Origin: Kofleriaceae bacterium
GTDB taxonomy: Bacteria > Myxococcota_A > Polyangia > Haliangiales > Haliangiaceae
NCBI GenBank assembly: GCA_018057825.1
Contig: JAGPCY010000014.1
Location: 1-64,000, forward strand
Length of the DNA: 64,000 nt
Direction: 5' to 3'
The translations under genes and the position numbers were made by a program. Position 1 is the first letter of the stretch, and every line of letters starts with the position of its first letter. The notes beneath the pieces were generated by a model, which did no database searches, was not told where the DNA came from, and worked only from the letters and a program-made list of their open reading frames with translations. This document shows positions 10,221 through 17,896 of the stretch, piece after piece.

Positions 10221-10661
10221 ATGTCCGCGACCCCGCGCGCCGCCTGCCGTCAGACCTGCGACTGCACCGCCCACCGGGCTCGTCCGCCGGCCGGGGCCGG
10301 TTGGTGGTCCCTGCTGCTGCCGATCCTGGCTTGCGCGCTGTGTCCGGCGTGCGTGACCACCTACGCCAAGCTGTTCGCGGTCCTGGGGGTCGGCTTCGGT
10401 CTGTCGGAGACCCAGCACGTCGCGCTCCTGGTGGTGGCCCTGGCAGGGTCCCTCGGGGTGAGCGCGTGGCGGACCGTGCGGACCGGGCGCCGCTGGCCGC
10501 TGTCGGTCGCGGTGGTCGGCGCGACCGCGGTGGCGATCGGTCACGCGGTGCCGAGCGCCCACCTGCTCGAGTGGGTCGGCGTCGCGATCCTGCTGGCCGG
10601 AGGCCTGACCGAGCACTTCCGGTTGCGGCGCCAGGTCCGCCTGGCCGCCGTCGCGACCTGA
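10221..10661 (+). CDS. Small MerC-like membrane protein
   Basis: This encodes 146 residues. The ATG at 10221 is preferred over in-frame codons upstream because those cross the palindromes. The N-terminus is Cys/His-rich ([11 protein letters not shown]) and is followed by about four hydrophobic segments. The first contains CALCPAC, resembling the Cys pair in MerC-family inner-membrane metal transporters. The C-terminus is basic (FRLRRQVRL), as expected on the cytoplasmic side. With Zur-like sites on its 5' side it is likely a metal, probably zinc, importer or accessory. MerC is known for mercuric ion; substrate here is an inference from the neighbours. Confidence 0.6.
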   Translation: MSATPRAACRQTCDCTAHRARPPAGAGWWSLLLPILACALCPACVTTYAKLFAVLGVGFGLSETQHVALLVVALAGSLGVSAWRTVRTGRRWPLSVAVVGATAVAIGHAVPSAHLLEWVGVAILLAGGLTEHFRLRRQVRLAAVAT

Positions 10662-10719
10662 TCGCGGTCGCCGCCGCGGCGCGGCCGGCGCGGGTAGTCC
10701 ACCGCCGGGTCGGATGTAT

Positions 10720-10734
10720 CGCAACAGAGTTGCA
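10720..10734. promoter_or_regulatory. Putative Zur box C
   Basis: CGCAACAGAGTTGCA differs from box A at two of 15 positions. It ends 32 bases before the ATG of the DUF1826 gene. Confidence 0.7.
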
Positions 10735-10766
10735 AAAGGAATCGGCCCGGCGTAAAACGTCCGGCG

Positions 10767-11462
10767 ATGTCCCTCGCCCAGCCGGCGTCCGCCGCCCCGT
10801 CTTGCCGTCCGCCCCCGAGCGTCGCCCCGACCCTCGACGACGGCTGGCGCGCCGCCGCCGACCCGGTGGTGCTGTCGGCCCTGACGACCTCGACGGTCGA
10901 CCTGGCGGTGTGGCGGCGGCCGGTGCCCGACCAGGTCACCCGGACCCTGGCGACCTGGGCCGAGACCAAGCCGGCCGGCTTCGAGCGGCTGATCGCGCCG
11001 ACCCGCGACGCGCTGGCGCCGGCGGTGGCTGGCCTGCCGGTCGCCGCGCGGGCCTGGGTCCACGACGACCTGGCCGACCTGATCGAGCGCCTGGGGTCGC
11101 TGGCGGCCGCGCCCCGCTTGCGGGTGTGGTTCGGTCCGGTGCGCGGTGACCAGTGCCGCAAGTTCCACGTCGACTACGTCCGCTACCGGCTGATCACCAC
11201 CTACGTCGGGCCGGGCACCGAGTGGGTCCCGCCGGGTGCGGTGGCGCGGGCCGCCCTCGAGCATCCCCCCGACTGTCCGTGCGACGCCAACCGCGCGATC
11301 GTCCCCGATGGCGCGGCCGTTCAGCACGCGGCGATCGGCGACGTGCTGGTCATGAAGGGCGCGCTGCACCCCGACGGGCGCGGGGTGGTCCACCGCTCGC
11401 CGCCGATCGCGGGCACCGGCGTGACCCGGGTCGTGCTGATCGCCAGCGCCGAGGCGCGGTGA
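10767..11462 (+). CDS. DUF1826 protein, probable zinc-starvation factor
   Basis: This encodes 231 residues. The diagnostic DUF1826 stretch [20 protein letters not shown] is present at about residues 130-150, followed by GTEWVPP and GDVLVMKG. Conserved Cys and His residues ([23 protein letters not shown]) could bind metal. DUF1826 genes occur in predicted Zur regulons of other bacteria beside COG0523 GTPases; the biochemical role is not established. Upstream is a Zur-box-like palindrome, and 19 bases downstream begins a NiCoT-like transporter, so they likely form one operon. Confidence 0.85.
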   Translation: MSLAQPASAAPSCRPPPSVAPTLDDGWRAAADPVVLSALTTSTVDLAVWRRPVPDQVTRTLATWAETKPAGFERLIAPTRDALAPAVAGLPVAARAWVHDDLADLIERLGSLAAAPRLRVWFGPVRGDQCRKFHVDYVRYRLITTYVGPGTEWVPPGAVARAALEHPPDCPCDANRAIVPDGAAVQHAAIGDVLVMKGALHPDGRGVVHRSPPIAGTGVTRVVLIASAEAR

Positions 11463-11481
11463 GCGGCGCCGCGGTGCCGGC

Positions 11482-12102
11482 ATGACCGGCTGGTCGATCC
11501 TGTGGTTTGGGATCGGACTGGGGGTTCGCCATGCGACCGACCCCGACCACGTCGTCGTGATCGCGGCGCTGGTCGATCGCGAGCGCAGCGCGCTTCGGGC
11601 CGCGCGGATCGCGGCGCTGTGGGGCCTCGGGCACACCGCGACCTTCCTCGGCCTCGGCCTGGCGATCGTCCTGGCTGGCGTCAAGCTGCCCGGGGCGCTG
11701 GAGGTCGCCGCCGAGGCCCTGGTCGGCGTGATGCTCGTGGCCCTCGGGGCTTGGCACCTGCTGCGGCTGCGCCGGGTCGAGCCGGCGGGGAGCCCACCGA
11801 CCGCTGGCACCCTGCGGCCGCTCGCGTTCGGGCTGGTGCACGGTCTCGCAGGTTCGGCCGGTGCCGCGCTCCTCGCGTCGACGACGGTTCCGTCCCCCGG
11901 CCTGGCAGCGACCTACTTGGCGCTGGTCGCCCTCGGCACGATGCTCGGCATGATCGGGCTGACCGTGGCCCTGGCCGGCGTCGGTCGGGCGCTGCAGCGC
12001 CGGCGCCGCGGTCGGCTGGTCGCGCTCGTCGGTGCGCTGCTCAGCCTGGCGCTGGGCACGTGGATGCTCGGTCAGCTCGGGGTCGATGCGCTGGTCGGGT
12101 GA
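11482..12102 (+). CDS. NiCoT/UreH-like transition-metal permease
   Basis: This is a 206-residue integral membrane protein with about six hydrophobic segments. Helix I contains RHATDPDHV, an exact HX4DH motif (His17, Asp22, His23), the signature of the nickel/cobalt transporter family. A second motif, GLGHTATF, follows, and the loop after it is basic. In a Zur-linked operon behind DUF1826 it may import zinc or cobalt instead of nickel; substrate cannot be told from sequence. Its end overlaps the convergent dmeF stop by 31 bases. Confidence 0.82.
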   Translation: MTGWSILWFGIGLGVRHATDPDHVVVIAALVDRERSALRAARIAALWGLGHTATFLGLGLAIVLAGVKLPGALEVAAEALVGVMLVALGAWHLLRLRRVEPAGSPPTAGTLRPLAFGLVHGLAGSAGAALLASTTVPSPGLAATYLALVALGTMLGMIGLTVALAGVGRALQRRRRGRLVALVGALLSLALGTWMLGQLGVDALVG

Positions 12103-13112
12103 GCGGGGGCGGCGTCGGCCGCTGCATGGTGGCAGCGCTCGACCTCGATCGTCACGTGGTCCAGGCGGAACCGGCGCAGGGTGGCGCGGTAGGCCGCCGG
12201 CTCGCGCGGCACGGCCGAGACCAGGCTGACCACGCAGCAGCGCCGCCCACCGCCGATCGACCAGACGTGGAGATCGCGCACCCGAACATCATCGACGGCC
12301 TCGAGGGTTGCCCGCAGGTCTCGCGCGAGGGCGGTCGACGGCACGACGTCGAGGAGCTCGGCGCCTGCCGCGCGCGCCAGCGCCTGGCCCCAGACCAGGA
12401 TCAAGCACCCGCCGACCACCCCCGACACGGCGTCGGCCCACACCCAGCCGAGCTCGCGGCCGACCACCAGCGCCACGATCGCCAGCACGCTGGTGAAGGC
12501 GTCGGCGACCACGTGGGCGGCCGCCGCGCGGTGGTTGTGATCGTGACCGTGGTGATCGTGGTCGTGATCGTGATCGTGGTCGCGATCGTGATCGTGATCG
12601 TGATCGTCGTCGTGATCGTGGTCCTGACCATCGCGCTCATCGCGAGCGTGCTCGTCGTCGCCGTGGGCGTGCAGCAAGGCGACGCTCGCCAGGTTGACCA
12701 CCAGGCCGATCACCGCGACCGGCAGCGACCGGGCGTAGTCGATCGCGTGCGGCGCGGCCAGCCGGGCGATCGACTCGCCGACCGTCGCCACCGCCACCAG
12801 GGCGAGGGCGACCGCGCTGGCGAAGCCGGCCAGGGCCCGGACCTTGCCGGTGCCAAAGGCCAGGGCGTGGTGATCGGCGTAGCGGCGGGCGGCCGCGTAG
12901 GCGAGGGCGGCCAGGCCCAGGGCGGCGACGTGGGTCGCCATGTGCCAGCCGTCGGCGAGGAGCGCCATCGAGCCGGTCGCGTAGCCGACCACGATCTCGA
13001 TCACCATGGTCGCCGCGGTCAGCCCGACGACCAGGCGCAGGCCGCGCTCCTTGCGCTGGGCACCGACCGGCCGGCGGACCGTGCACGGGGCGGGGAGGGT
13101 CCGGGTGTGCAT
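12072..13112 (-). CDS. dmeF: CDF cation efflux protein, DmeF type
   Basis: This encodes 346 residues. It has six membrane segments of the cation diffusion facilitator fold and the DmeF-like LLADGWHMATH in helix II, with a matching HVVADAFTSV in helix V that supplies the second ligand pair. Between helices IV and V lies a long His/Asp loop (about residues 150-195, DHDHDH units). The loop is encoded by GTGATC hexamer DNA around 12541-12632, and on the opposite strand this reads as a hydrophobic repeat. DmeF proteins export Co2+ and Ni2+. The gene begins 5 bases after the RcnR/DmeR-type repressor, matching the known dmeRF arrangement. Confidence 0.9.
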   Translation of the reverse strand: MHTRTLPAPCTVRRPVGAQRKERGLRLVVGLTAATMVIEIVVGYATGSMALLADGWHMATHVAALGLAALAYAAARRYADHHALAFGTGKVRALAGFASAVALALVAVATVGESIARLAAPHAIDYARSLPVAVIGLVVNLASVALLHAHGDDEHARDERDGQDHDHDDDHDHDHDRDHDHDHDHDHHGHDHNHRAAAAHVVADAFTSVLAIVALVVGRELGWVWADAVSGVVGGCLILVWGQALARAAGAELLDVVPSTALARDLRATLEAVDDVRVRDLHVWSIGGGRRCCVVSLVSAVPREPAAYRATLRRFRLDHVTIEVERCHHAAADAAPAHPTSASTPS

Positions 13113-13117
13113 GGCGA

Positions 13118-13390
13118 TCACCCGACGAAGCGACGGAGGACCTGGGCCAGCTCGGCGGCGGCGGCGGCCCGGGCCGGGCGCGACAGCCCTGGGGCGGCCA
13201 CATGATCGAGGACGTGGTCGCACAGGACCTCGGCGGCCAGGGCGTCGATCGCGCCGCGGGCGGCGGCGATCGTCCGGATCACCTCCTCGCAGCCGCGCTC
13301 GGCGACCAGGGCGCGCTCGACCGCGTCGATCTGGCCGCGGACCCGGCGGACCCGGGCGACCAGCTTCTTCTTGTGGTGGACGGTGTGCAC
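13118..13390 (-). CDS. dmeR: RcnR/DmeR-type Ni/Co-responsive repressor
   Basis: This encodes 90 residues from a GTG at 13390, the usual length of CsoR/RcnR/FrmR proteins. The all-helical fold motif RVRRVRGQIDAVERAL is clear. Candidate metal ligands are His2, Cys34, His59 and His63, which match the His3-Cys35-His60-His64 set of RcnR with a one-residue offset, so nickel or cobalt is expected instead of copper. An 18-base G/C-tract palindrome 9 bases upstream of the start is a typical operator for the family. It forms an operon with dmeF and is divergent from a COG0523 GTPase. Confidence 0.9.
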   Translation of the reverse strand: MHTVHHKKKLVARVRRVRGQIDAVERALVAERGCEEVIRTIAAARGAIDALAAEVLCDHVLDHVAAPGLSRPARAAAAAELAQVLRRFVG

Positions 13391-13398
13391 GCCCCCAC

Positions 13399-13416
13399 GA
13401 TACCCCAGGGGGTATC
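13399..13416. promoter_or_regulatory. RcnR/CsoR-type operator for dmeRF
   Basis: GATACCCCAGGGGGTATC is a perfect inverted repeat with C4/G4 tracts, the form bound by CsoR/RcnR tetramers. It lies just before the dmeR start codon, so autorepression of dmeRF is expected. Confidence 0.85.
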
Positions 13417-13429
13417 GGCGGTCCACGCT

Positions 13430-13444
13430 TGCAATCAAGTTGCG
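13430..13444. promoter_or_regulatory. Putative Zur box D
   Basis: TGCAATCAAGTTGCG keeps the GCAA/TTGC half-sites and spacing of boxes A-C. It lies 16 bases before the start of the second COG0523 GTPase and 13 bases from the dmeR operator. Confidence 0.6.
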
Positions 13445-13460
13445 AATAGAGTAGCTCCGG

Positions 13461-14801
13461 ATGGAGCCCATGGACAAGATCCCCGTCACGATCCTGACTG
13501 GCTTCCTCGGGGCCGGCAAGACCACCCTCTTGAACCGCATCCTGACCGAACACCACGGCCAGCGGATCGCGGTCATCGAGAATGAGTTCGGCGAGATCGG
13601 CATCGACCAGGCCCTGGTGATCGAGGCCGATGAGGAGGTGTTCGAGATGAACAACGGTTGCATCTGCTGCACCGTTCGCGGCGATCTGATCCGCATTCTC
13701 GGCAACCTGGCCAAGCGGCGCGATCGCTTCGACCGGGTGCTGGTCGAGACCACCGGCCTGGCCGACCCGGGGCCGGTGGCTCAGACCTTCTTCGTCGATG
13801 ACGAGGTCCGGGCGCGCTACGCGCTTGACGGTATCGTCACGCTGGTCGACGCCAAGCACGTCCACCTCCACCTCGACGACTCGGCCGAGTGTCGCGAGCA
13901 GATCGCGTTCGCCGACGTCCTGGTCCTCAACAAGACCGACCTGGTCGGCGCTGACGAGCTGGCCGCCCTCGAGCGGCGGGTCACCGCGATGAACCGGCTG
14001 GCCAAGGTCGTGCGCGCGACCCAGGCCGACGTCCCGCTCACGACCGTGCTCGACGTCGGCGGCTTCGACCTCGATCGCGCGGTGGCCCAGAAGCCGACCT
14101 TCCTCGAGCCGGAGTACCCGTTCGAGTGGGCCGGGACCTACGAGCTGGCGGCCGGCGGCTACGAGCTGGTGCTCGGCCCCGGTCCCGACCCGACGATCGA
14201 CGTCCTGGCCCTGGCGCTGCCGGCCGGCGAGGTCGCCGAGGCCCGGGGGCCGGCCGACCGCGCGCTGGCGCGCTGGGTCGAGCCCGACCGCGCGACCGCC
14301 GGAGAGCTCCTGGTCGACGCGCCCCTGCCGACGACCATCGCGGTCGGCGCCGGTGATGCCCGTCGCCGCCTCGACCTAGCCGCGCCGACGCGGCTCGGTC
14401 TGTACAGCCAGCACGGCGCCGACGAGTTCGACCTGCGCCTCGAGCGCGCCGGCGCGCGGGTCGCGCCCGTGGCGGTCGGGGCGCTGGCCGCCGGCCACGT
14501 CCACGACGCCGAGGTCACGTCGGTCGGCATCCACCTCGACCGCCCGCTCGACGGCGATCGCCTGAACCAGTGGCTCGGGCAGCTCCTGCGCGAGCGCGGC
14601 ACCGACATCTTCCGGATGAAGGGGATCCTCGACATCGCCGGTCAGGATCGGCGCTACGTCTTCCAGGGCGTGCACATGCTGTTCGACGGTCGCCCCGATC
14701 TCCCGTGGGGCGACGCCGCTCGGGGCAGCGATCTGGTCTTCATCGGCCGCCGCCTCGATCGCGCGGCGCTCATCGCAGGAGTCGAGGCATGCCGCGCGTG
14801 A
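13461..14801 (+). CDS. COG0523 GTPase, second paralogue with long C-terminal domain
   Basis: This encodes 446 residues. G1 GFLGAGKTT (14-22), ENEFGE (40-45), the metal site GCICC (Cys67, 69, 70), ETTG and NKTD are all intact. The C-terminal domain is longer than in YjiA-sized members. It carries a central insert of about 100 residues and ends with the usual [12 protein letters not shown] block. His residues HVHLHLD (about 135) may add metal binding. It would act as a GTP-driven metal chaperone, presumably for zinc, under box D. The last codons overlap the WD40 gene start by 13 bases, so the two are probably coupled. An alternative ATG lies 9 bases inside. Confidence 0.88.
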   Translation: MEPMDKIPVTILTGFLGAGKTTLLNRILTEHHGQRIAVIENEFGEIGIDQALVIEADEEVFEMNNGCICCTVRGDLIRILGNLAKRRDRFDRVLVETTGLADPGPVAQTFFVDDEVRARYALDGIVTLVDAKHVHLHLDDSAECREQIAFADVLVLNKTDLVGADELAALERRVTAMNRLAKVVRATQADVPLTTVLDVGGFDLDRAVAQKPTFLEPEYPFEWAGTYELAAGGYELVLGPGPDPTIDVLALALPAGEVAEARGPADRALARWVEPDRATAGELLVDAPLPTTIAVGAGDARRRLDLAAPTRLGLYSQHGADEFDLRLERAGARVAPVAVGALAAGHVHDAEVTSVGIHLDRPLDGDRLNQWLGQLLRERGTDIFRMKGILDIAGQDRRYVFQGVHMLFDGRPDLPWGDAARGSDLVFIGRRLDRAALIAGVEACRA

Positions 14802-15820
14802 GCCCCGCCGCCAAGCGCGTCGAGCTGATCGTCCGGACCCGGGGCGAGCTCGGCGAGTACGTCACCGCGCTCGCGGTCAGCGCGGACGGGTTGGTGGTCG
14901 TCGGCCTCGGCGACGGTCAGCTCGTCGGGATCGAGCTGCCCAAGGGCCGCGAGCGCTTCCGCGTCGCCGCGCATCCCGGCGGCGTCCTCGGGTTGGCGGT
15001 GTCGCCCGATGGCCAGCGCATCGCGACCTGCGGCGGCGAACCCACCGCCCGGCTGTGGAGCGCGACCGGCGCCGCGATCGCCGCGTTGCCGGCCGGCGGC
15101 CGGGCCTGGGTCGAGCACGTCGCGTGGTCGCCCGACGGGGCCCACGTCGCGATCGCGGCCGGGCGCGCGGTGCGGGTCTGGACTGCGACCGGCGCGCCGC
15201 GACTCGAGTCCGAGGCGCTGCCGAGCACGGTCGCGGGCCTGGCCTGGCGCGCCGATAGCGCCGGCCTGGCCGCGATCGCCTACGGCGGCGTACACCTGTT
15301 GCCGCTCCTCGAGGGCGGCGTCGCGCGTCACCTGGCGTGGAAGGGGTCGCTCATCTCGGTGGCGTGGAGCCCCGATGGCAAGATCCTCGCCTGCGGCAGC
15401 CAGGACGCGTCGGTGCACTTCTGGCGTCTGCCGGCCGGCAAGGACTCGGAGATGACCGGCTACCCGGCCAAGCCCAAGGCCCTGGCCTGGGATCGCGAGT
15501 CGAGCCTGCTCGCCACCGGCGGCGACGCCACCGTCACGGTGTGGGACTTCCGCGGCAAGGGCCCCGAGGGCAGTCGGCCGATCCAGCTCGCCGCGCACGA
15601 GGGGCTGTGCACCCAGCTCGCCTTCCATCCCAAGAAAGGGCAGCTCGCCAGCGCCAGCGCCGACAGCTCGGTCTTGCTGTGGGAGCCGAGGCGCGCCAAC
15701 CGGCCGCTGTGCTACGGCTTCCTCGACGGCGAGGCCACCGCCCTGGCCTGGCACCCCGAGCAGTCCACCCTGGTCGGCGCCGACGCCCGCGGCACCGTGT
15801 GCGCCTGGGCCACGCCGTAG
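14789..15820 (+). CDS. WD40-repeat protein coupled to COG0523 GTPase
   Basis: This encodes 343 residues, starting inside the end of the GTPase gene (ATG at 14789). It has about seven WD40-like units of the type [39 protein letters not shown] and [19 protein letters not shown], enough for one seven-bladed propeller. No signal peptide is visible, so it should be cytoplasmic. The first 20 residues are basic. WD40 propellers are protein-binding platforms. The overlap suggests a role with the GTPase, perhaps client recognition or a zinc-related scaffold; this is inferred only from position. Confidence 0.85.
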   Translation: MPRVSPAAKRVELIVRTRGELGEYVTALAVSADGLVVVGLGDGQLVGIELPKGRERFRVAAHPGGVLGLAVSPDGQRIATCGGEPTARLWSATGAAIAALPAGGRAWVEHVAWSPDGAHVAIAAGRAVRVWTATGAPRLESEALPSTVAGLAWRADSAGLAAIAYGGVHLLPLLEGGVARHLAWKGSLISVAWSPDGKILACGSQDASVHFWRLPAGKDSEMTGYPAKPKALAWDRESSLLATGGDATVTVWDFRGKGPEGSRPIQLAAHEGLCTQLAFHPKKGQLASASADSSVLLWEPRRANRPLCYGFLDGEATALAWHPEQSTLVGADARGTVCAWATP

Positions 15821-15883
15821 CGCTTCGCCGCGTTGCGGCCGCCACCCTCGCCGCGACGCCAAGTCGCGATATGCTCGGCGGCG

Positions 15884-17224
15884 ATGTTACGTCATCTCGA
15901 GATCCGGGGCGTTGGCCCGGCGCGGGCGATGAAGGTCGATCTCGGTGAGCGAGTCAACTTGGTCACCGGGGACAACGGCGTCGGCAAGAGCTTCCTCCTG
16001 GACGTGATCTGGTGGTCGTTGACCCGGACCTGGGCCGCGGAGCCGGCTCGTCCGCGATCAGACGCGAATCCGGCTATCGAGTTTCGATTCGATACCCGAT
16101 CGAAGCCCGCCCATCCCGTGACGGCGTCGTTTGACGCCAAGCGGCAGGAGTGGTCGCGGAATCAGCGCGGGCGCCCCGCCGATCCGGGGCTCGTGCTCTA
16201 CGCGCAGGTCGACGGCGGCTTCTCGGTGTGGGACCCGGCGCGCAACTACTACAAGACGCGCGAAGGGGCGGACCCAGAGCGCCCACAGGCCTTCACGTTC
16301 ACGCGCGACGAGGTCTGGTACGGCAAGGGCGATCCGGCGCGGCCGGTCTGCAATGGCCTGGTCCGCGATTGGCTGACCTGGCAACTCGAGAAGGGTGAGG
16401 CACTCCGACTCACCGAGTCGGCCCTCGCACGTTTGGCTCCGCCCGACGAGCCGATCGTGCTGGGGAGCCCGGCCGTGGTCTCCGGCAGCACTCAGCGCGT
16501 CCCGACCCTACGCGCGCCGAACGGTCAGGAGGTGCCGATCACGCTCGCGTCGGCGGGGCTGCGGCGGATCTGCGCTTTGGCGTACCTCCTGGTGTGGACC
16601 TGGCTGGAGAACCGCGCCCAGAGTCAGCTCCAGAAGCTGCCTCCAGTCCGCGACATCACGTTTCTGATCGATGAGCTGGAGTCGCACCTCCACCCGCGCT
16701 GGCAGCGCACGATCTTGGGTGCCCTGCGTGGTCTGGTCGACCATCTACTCGGTGCGGGCGGCGCGCGCGTGCAGATCGTCGCCACCACGCATTCGCCGCT
16801 GGTCATGGTCGCGGCGGAGGACTGGTTCGGAAAGGACGACGCCTGGCTAGACCTCGACCTCGTCGATGGTGAGGTCGAGGTCGTTCCTCGAAAGTTCGAG
16901 CGTCGCGGGGTCGCAGCGGCTTGGTTGCGCAGTGAGGCCTTCAACCATGTGTCCGACCGTGCGCCCGAAGCGCAGCGGCTGCTCGACGAGGTCGCGCGGG
17001 CGTTGCAGTCCGGTCCGGTCCCTGGCGAGCAGCTCCGGACCCTCGAAAAGAGATTGGCTGCATCGCTCGGTCCTCACGATCCGTTCTGGCCGCGTTGGCG
17101 GCACCTCACCGCTCACCCGGCGCCTTCGCCACCCGCGCGGCCCGCGAGTGGTCTGCCGTCGACGGCGCGCGAACCCGCACCACAGTGGCCGTCGCCGCGA
17201 CGGCCGCGGGCCTCGAAGCGATGA
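15884..17224 (+). CDS. AAA/SMC-like ATPase of a two-gene candidate defence system
   Basis: This encodes 446 residues. The ATG at 15884 starts directly at the first strand of the ATPase fold (LRHLEIRGVGPARAMKVDL); earlier in-frame codons are not needed. Walker A is GDNGVGKS (29-36), Walker B LIDELESHLHP (about 260-270), and the H-loop ATTHSPLV (about 300). The region between carries a Tyr/Lys-rich insert (DPARNYYKTREG). This AAA_21/OLD-like layout is that of PtuA (Septu) and related anti-phage ATPases. The last 35 residues are Pro/Arg-rich, over the region before the nuclease start. The stop overlaps the HNH gene start (ATGA). It stands 63 bases after the WD40 gene and is not obviously related to it. 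Confidence 0.82.
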   Translation: MLRHLEIRGVGPARAMKVDLGERVNLVTGDNGVGKSFLLDVIWWSLTRTWAAEPARPRSDANPAIEFRFDTRSKPAHPVTASFDAKRQEWSRNQRGRPADPGLVLYAQVDGGFSVWDPARNYYKTREGADPERPQAFTFTRDEVWYGKGDPARPVCNGLVRDWLTWQLEKGEALRLTESALARLAPPDEPIVLGSPAVVSGSTQRVPTLRAPNGQEVPITLASAGLRRICALAYLLVWTWLENRAQSQLQKLPPVRDITFLIDELESHLHPRWQRTILGALRGLVDHLLGAGGARVQIVATTHSPLVMVAAEDWFGKDDAWLDLDLVDGEVEVVPRKFERRGVAAAWLRSEAFNHVSDRAPEAQRLLDEVARALQSGPVPGEQLRTLEKRLAASLGPHDPFWPRWRHLTAHPAPSPPARPASGLPSTAREPAPQWPSPRRPRASKR

Positions 17225-17883
17225 TCCCGGTCGTCCCCCAGGCGGCTCCCGACGATTTCGACCGCACGGTGCGCGATCCGGGCCGGGCCTGGCTGGCCCA
17301 GCGCCGAGGTGCAGCCGGTGGCCTCGCCGGTCCCTTGCCGAAGAAGGGGGAGCCCGACTATCGGAAGGACTTCTGGACGGGCGGTGAGAAGTGGCGCGTC
17401 GCCCTCGACGATCTCCGACGGCGGTACGGCGGGGTCTGTGCCTATTCGGCGTTGTGGGTCCCGCCCGGCACAGGCTTCGCCTCGGTCGATCACTTTGTGC
17501 CCAAGTCGGTGCGTCCGGATCTCGCGTACGAGTGGTCCAACTTCCGTTTCGCCAGCGGTCGAGCCAACGGGGCCAAAGGTGATCACCGCGACGTCCTCGA
17601 TCCGTTCACCGTCCACGCCGGGTGGTTCCATCTCGAGTTCGCGCTGCTGTCGATCTATCCGGACCCGGCGCAGCCAGACCTCCTCCGTTCGCAGATCCGC
17701 GCGACCATTGAGCGCTTGAAGCTCGACGGCCCCGATTGGCGTGCTGAGCGTCAGCACTACTGGGATCGGTACCTCGAGGATCTCTCCGCGGGCAAGGATC
17801 GCGCGGCCGCCGCCCAGGCCCTGGCGCGCGACGCTCCCCACGTCCACGCCGAGGCGCTTCGGCAGCAGCTCCTCGTGGGCTGA
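17221..17883 (+). CDS. HNH-like nuclease partner of the AAA ATPase
   Basis: This encodes 220 residues from the ATG at 17221 overlapping the ATPase stop. The beta-beta-alpha core can be traced: CAYSALWVPP (Cys73), SVDHFVPKS (Asp90-His91), YEWSNFRFA (Asn107) and RANGAKGD (Asn116, Lys119), followed by VLDPF and GWFHLEF. His91 and Asn107 fit the HNH catalytic His and Asn. The second Cys of the usual CAYC and the later zinc-binding Cys pair are absent, so structural zinc is probably lost. Pairing with an overlapping AAA ATPase is as in PtuA-PtuB. Activity and phage defence are inferences. Confidence 0.75.
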   Translation: MIPVVPQAAPDDFDRTVRDPGRAWLAQRRGAAGGLAGPLPKKGEPDYRKDFWTGGEKWRVALDDLRRRYGGVCAYSALWVPPGTGFASVDHFVPKSVRPDLAYEWSNFRFASGRANGAKGDHRDVLDPFTVHAGWFHLEFALLSIYPDPAQPDLLRSQIRATIERLKLDGPDWRAERQHYWDRYLEDLSAGKDRAAAAQALARDAPHVHAEALRQQLLVG

Positions 17884-17896
17884 AGCGCCGGGAGGC

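Noticed and set aside
12541-12640. Repeated GTGATC hexamers that look like a repeat array
   Set aside because: They encode the His/Asp loop of DmeF on the minus strand; spacing and unit size do not fit CRISPR.
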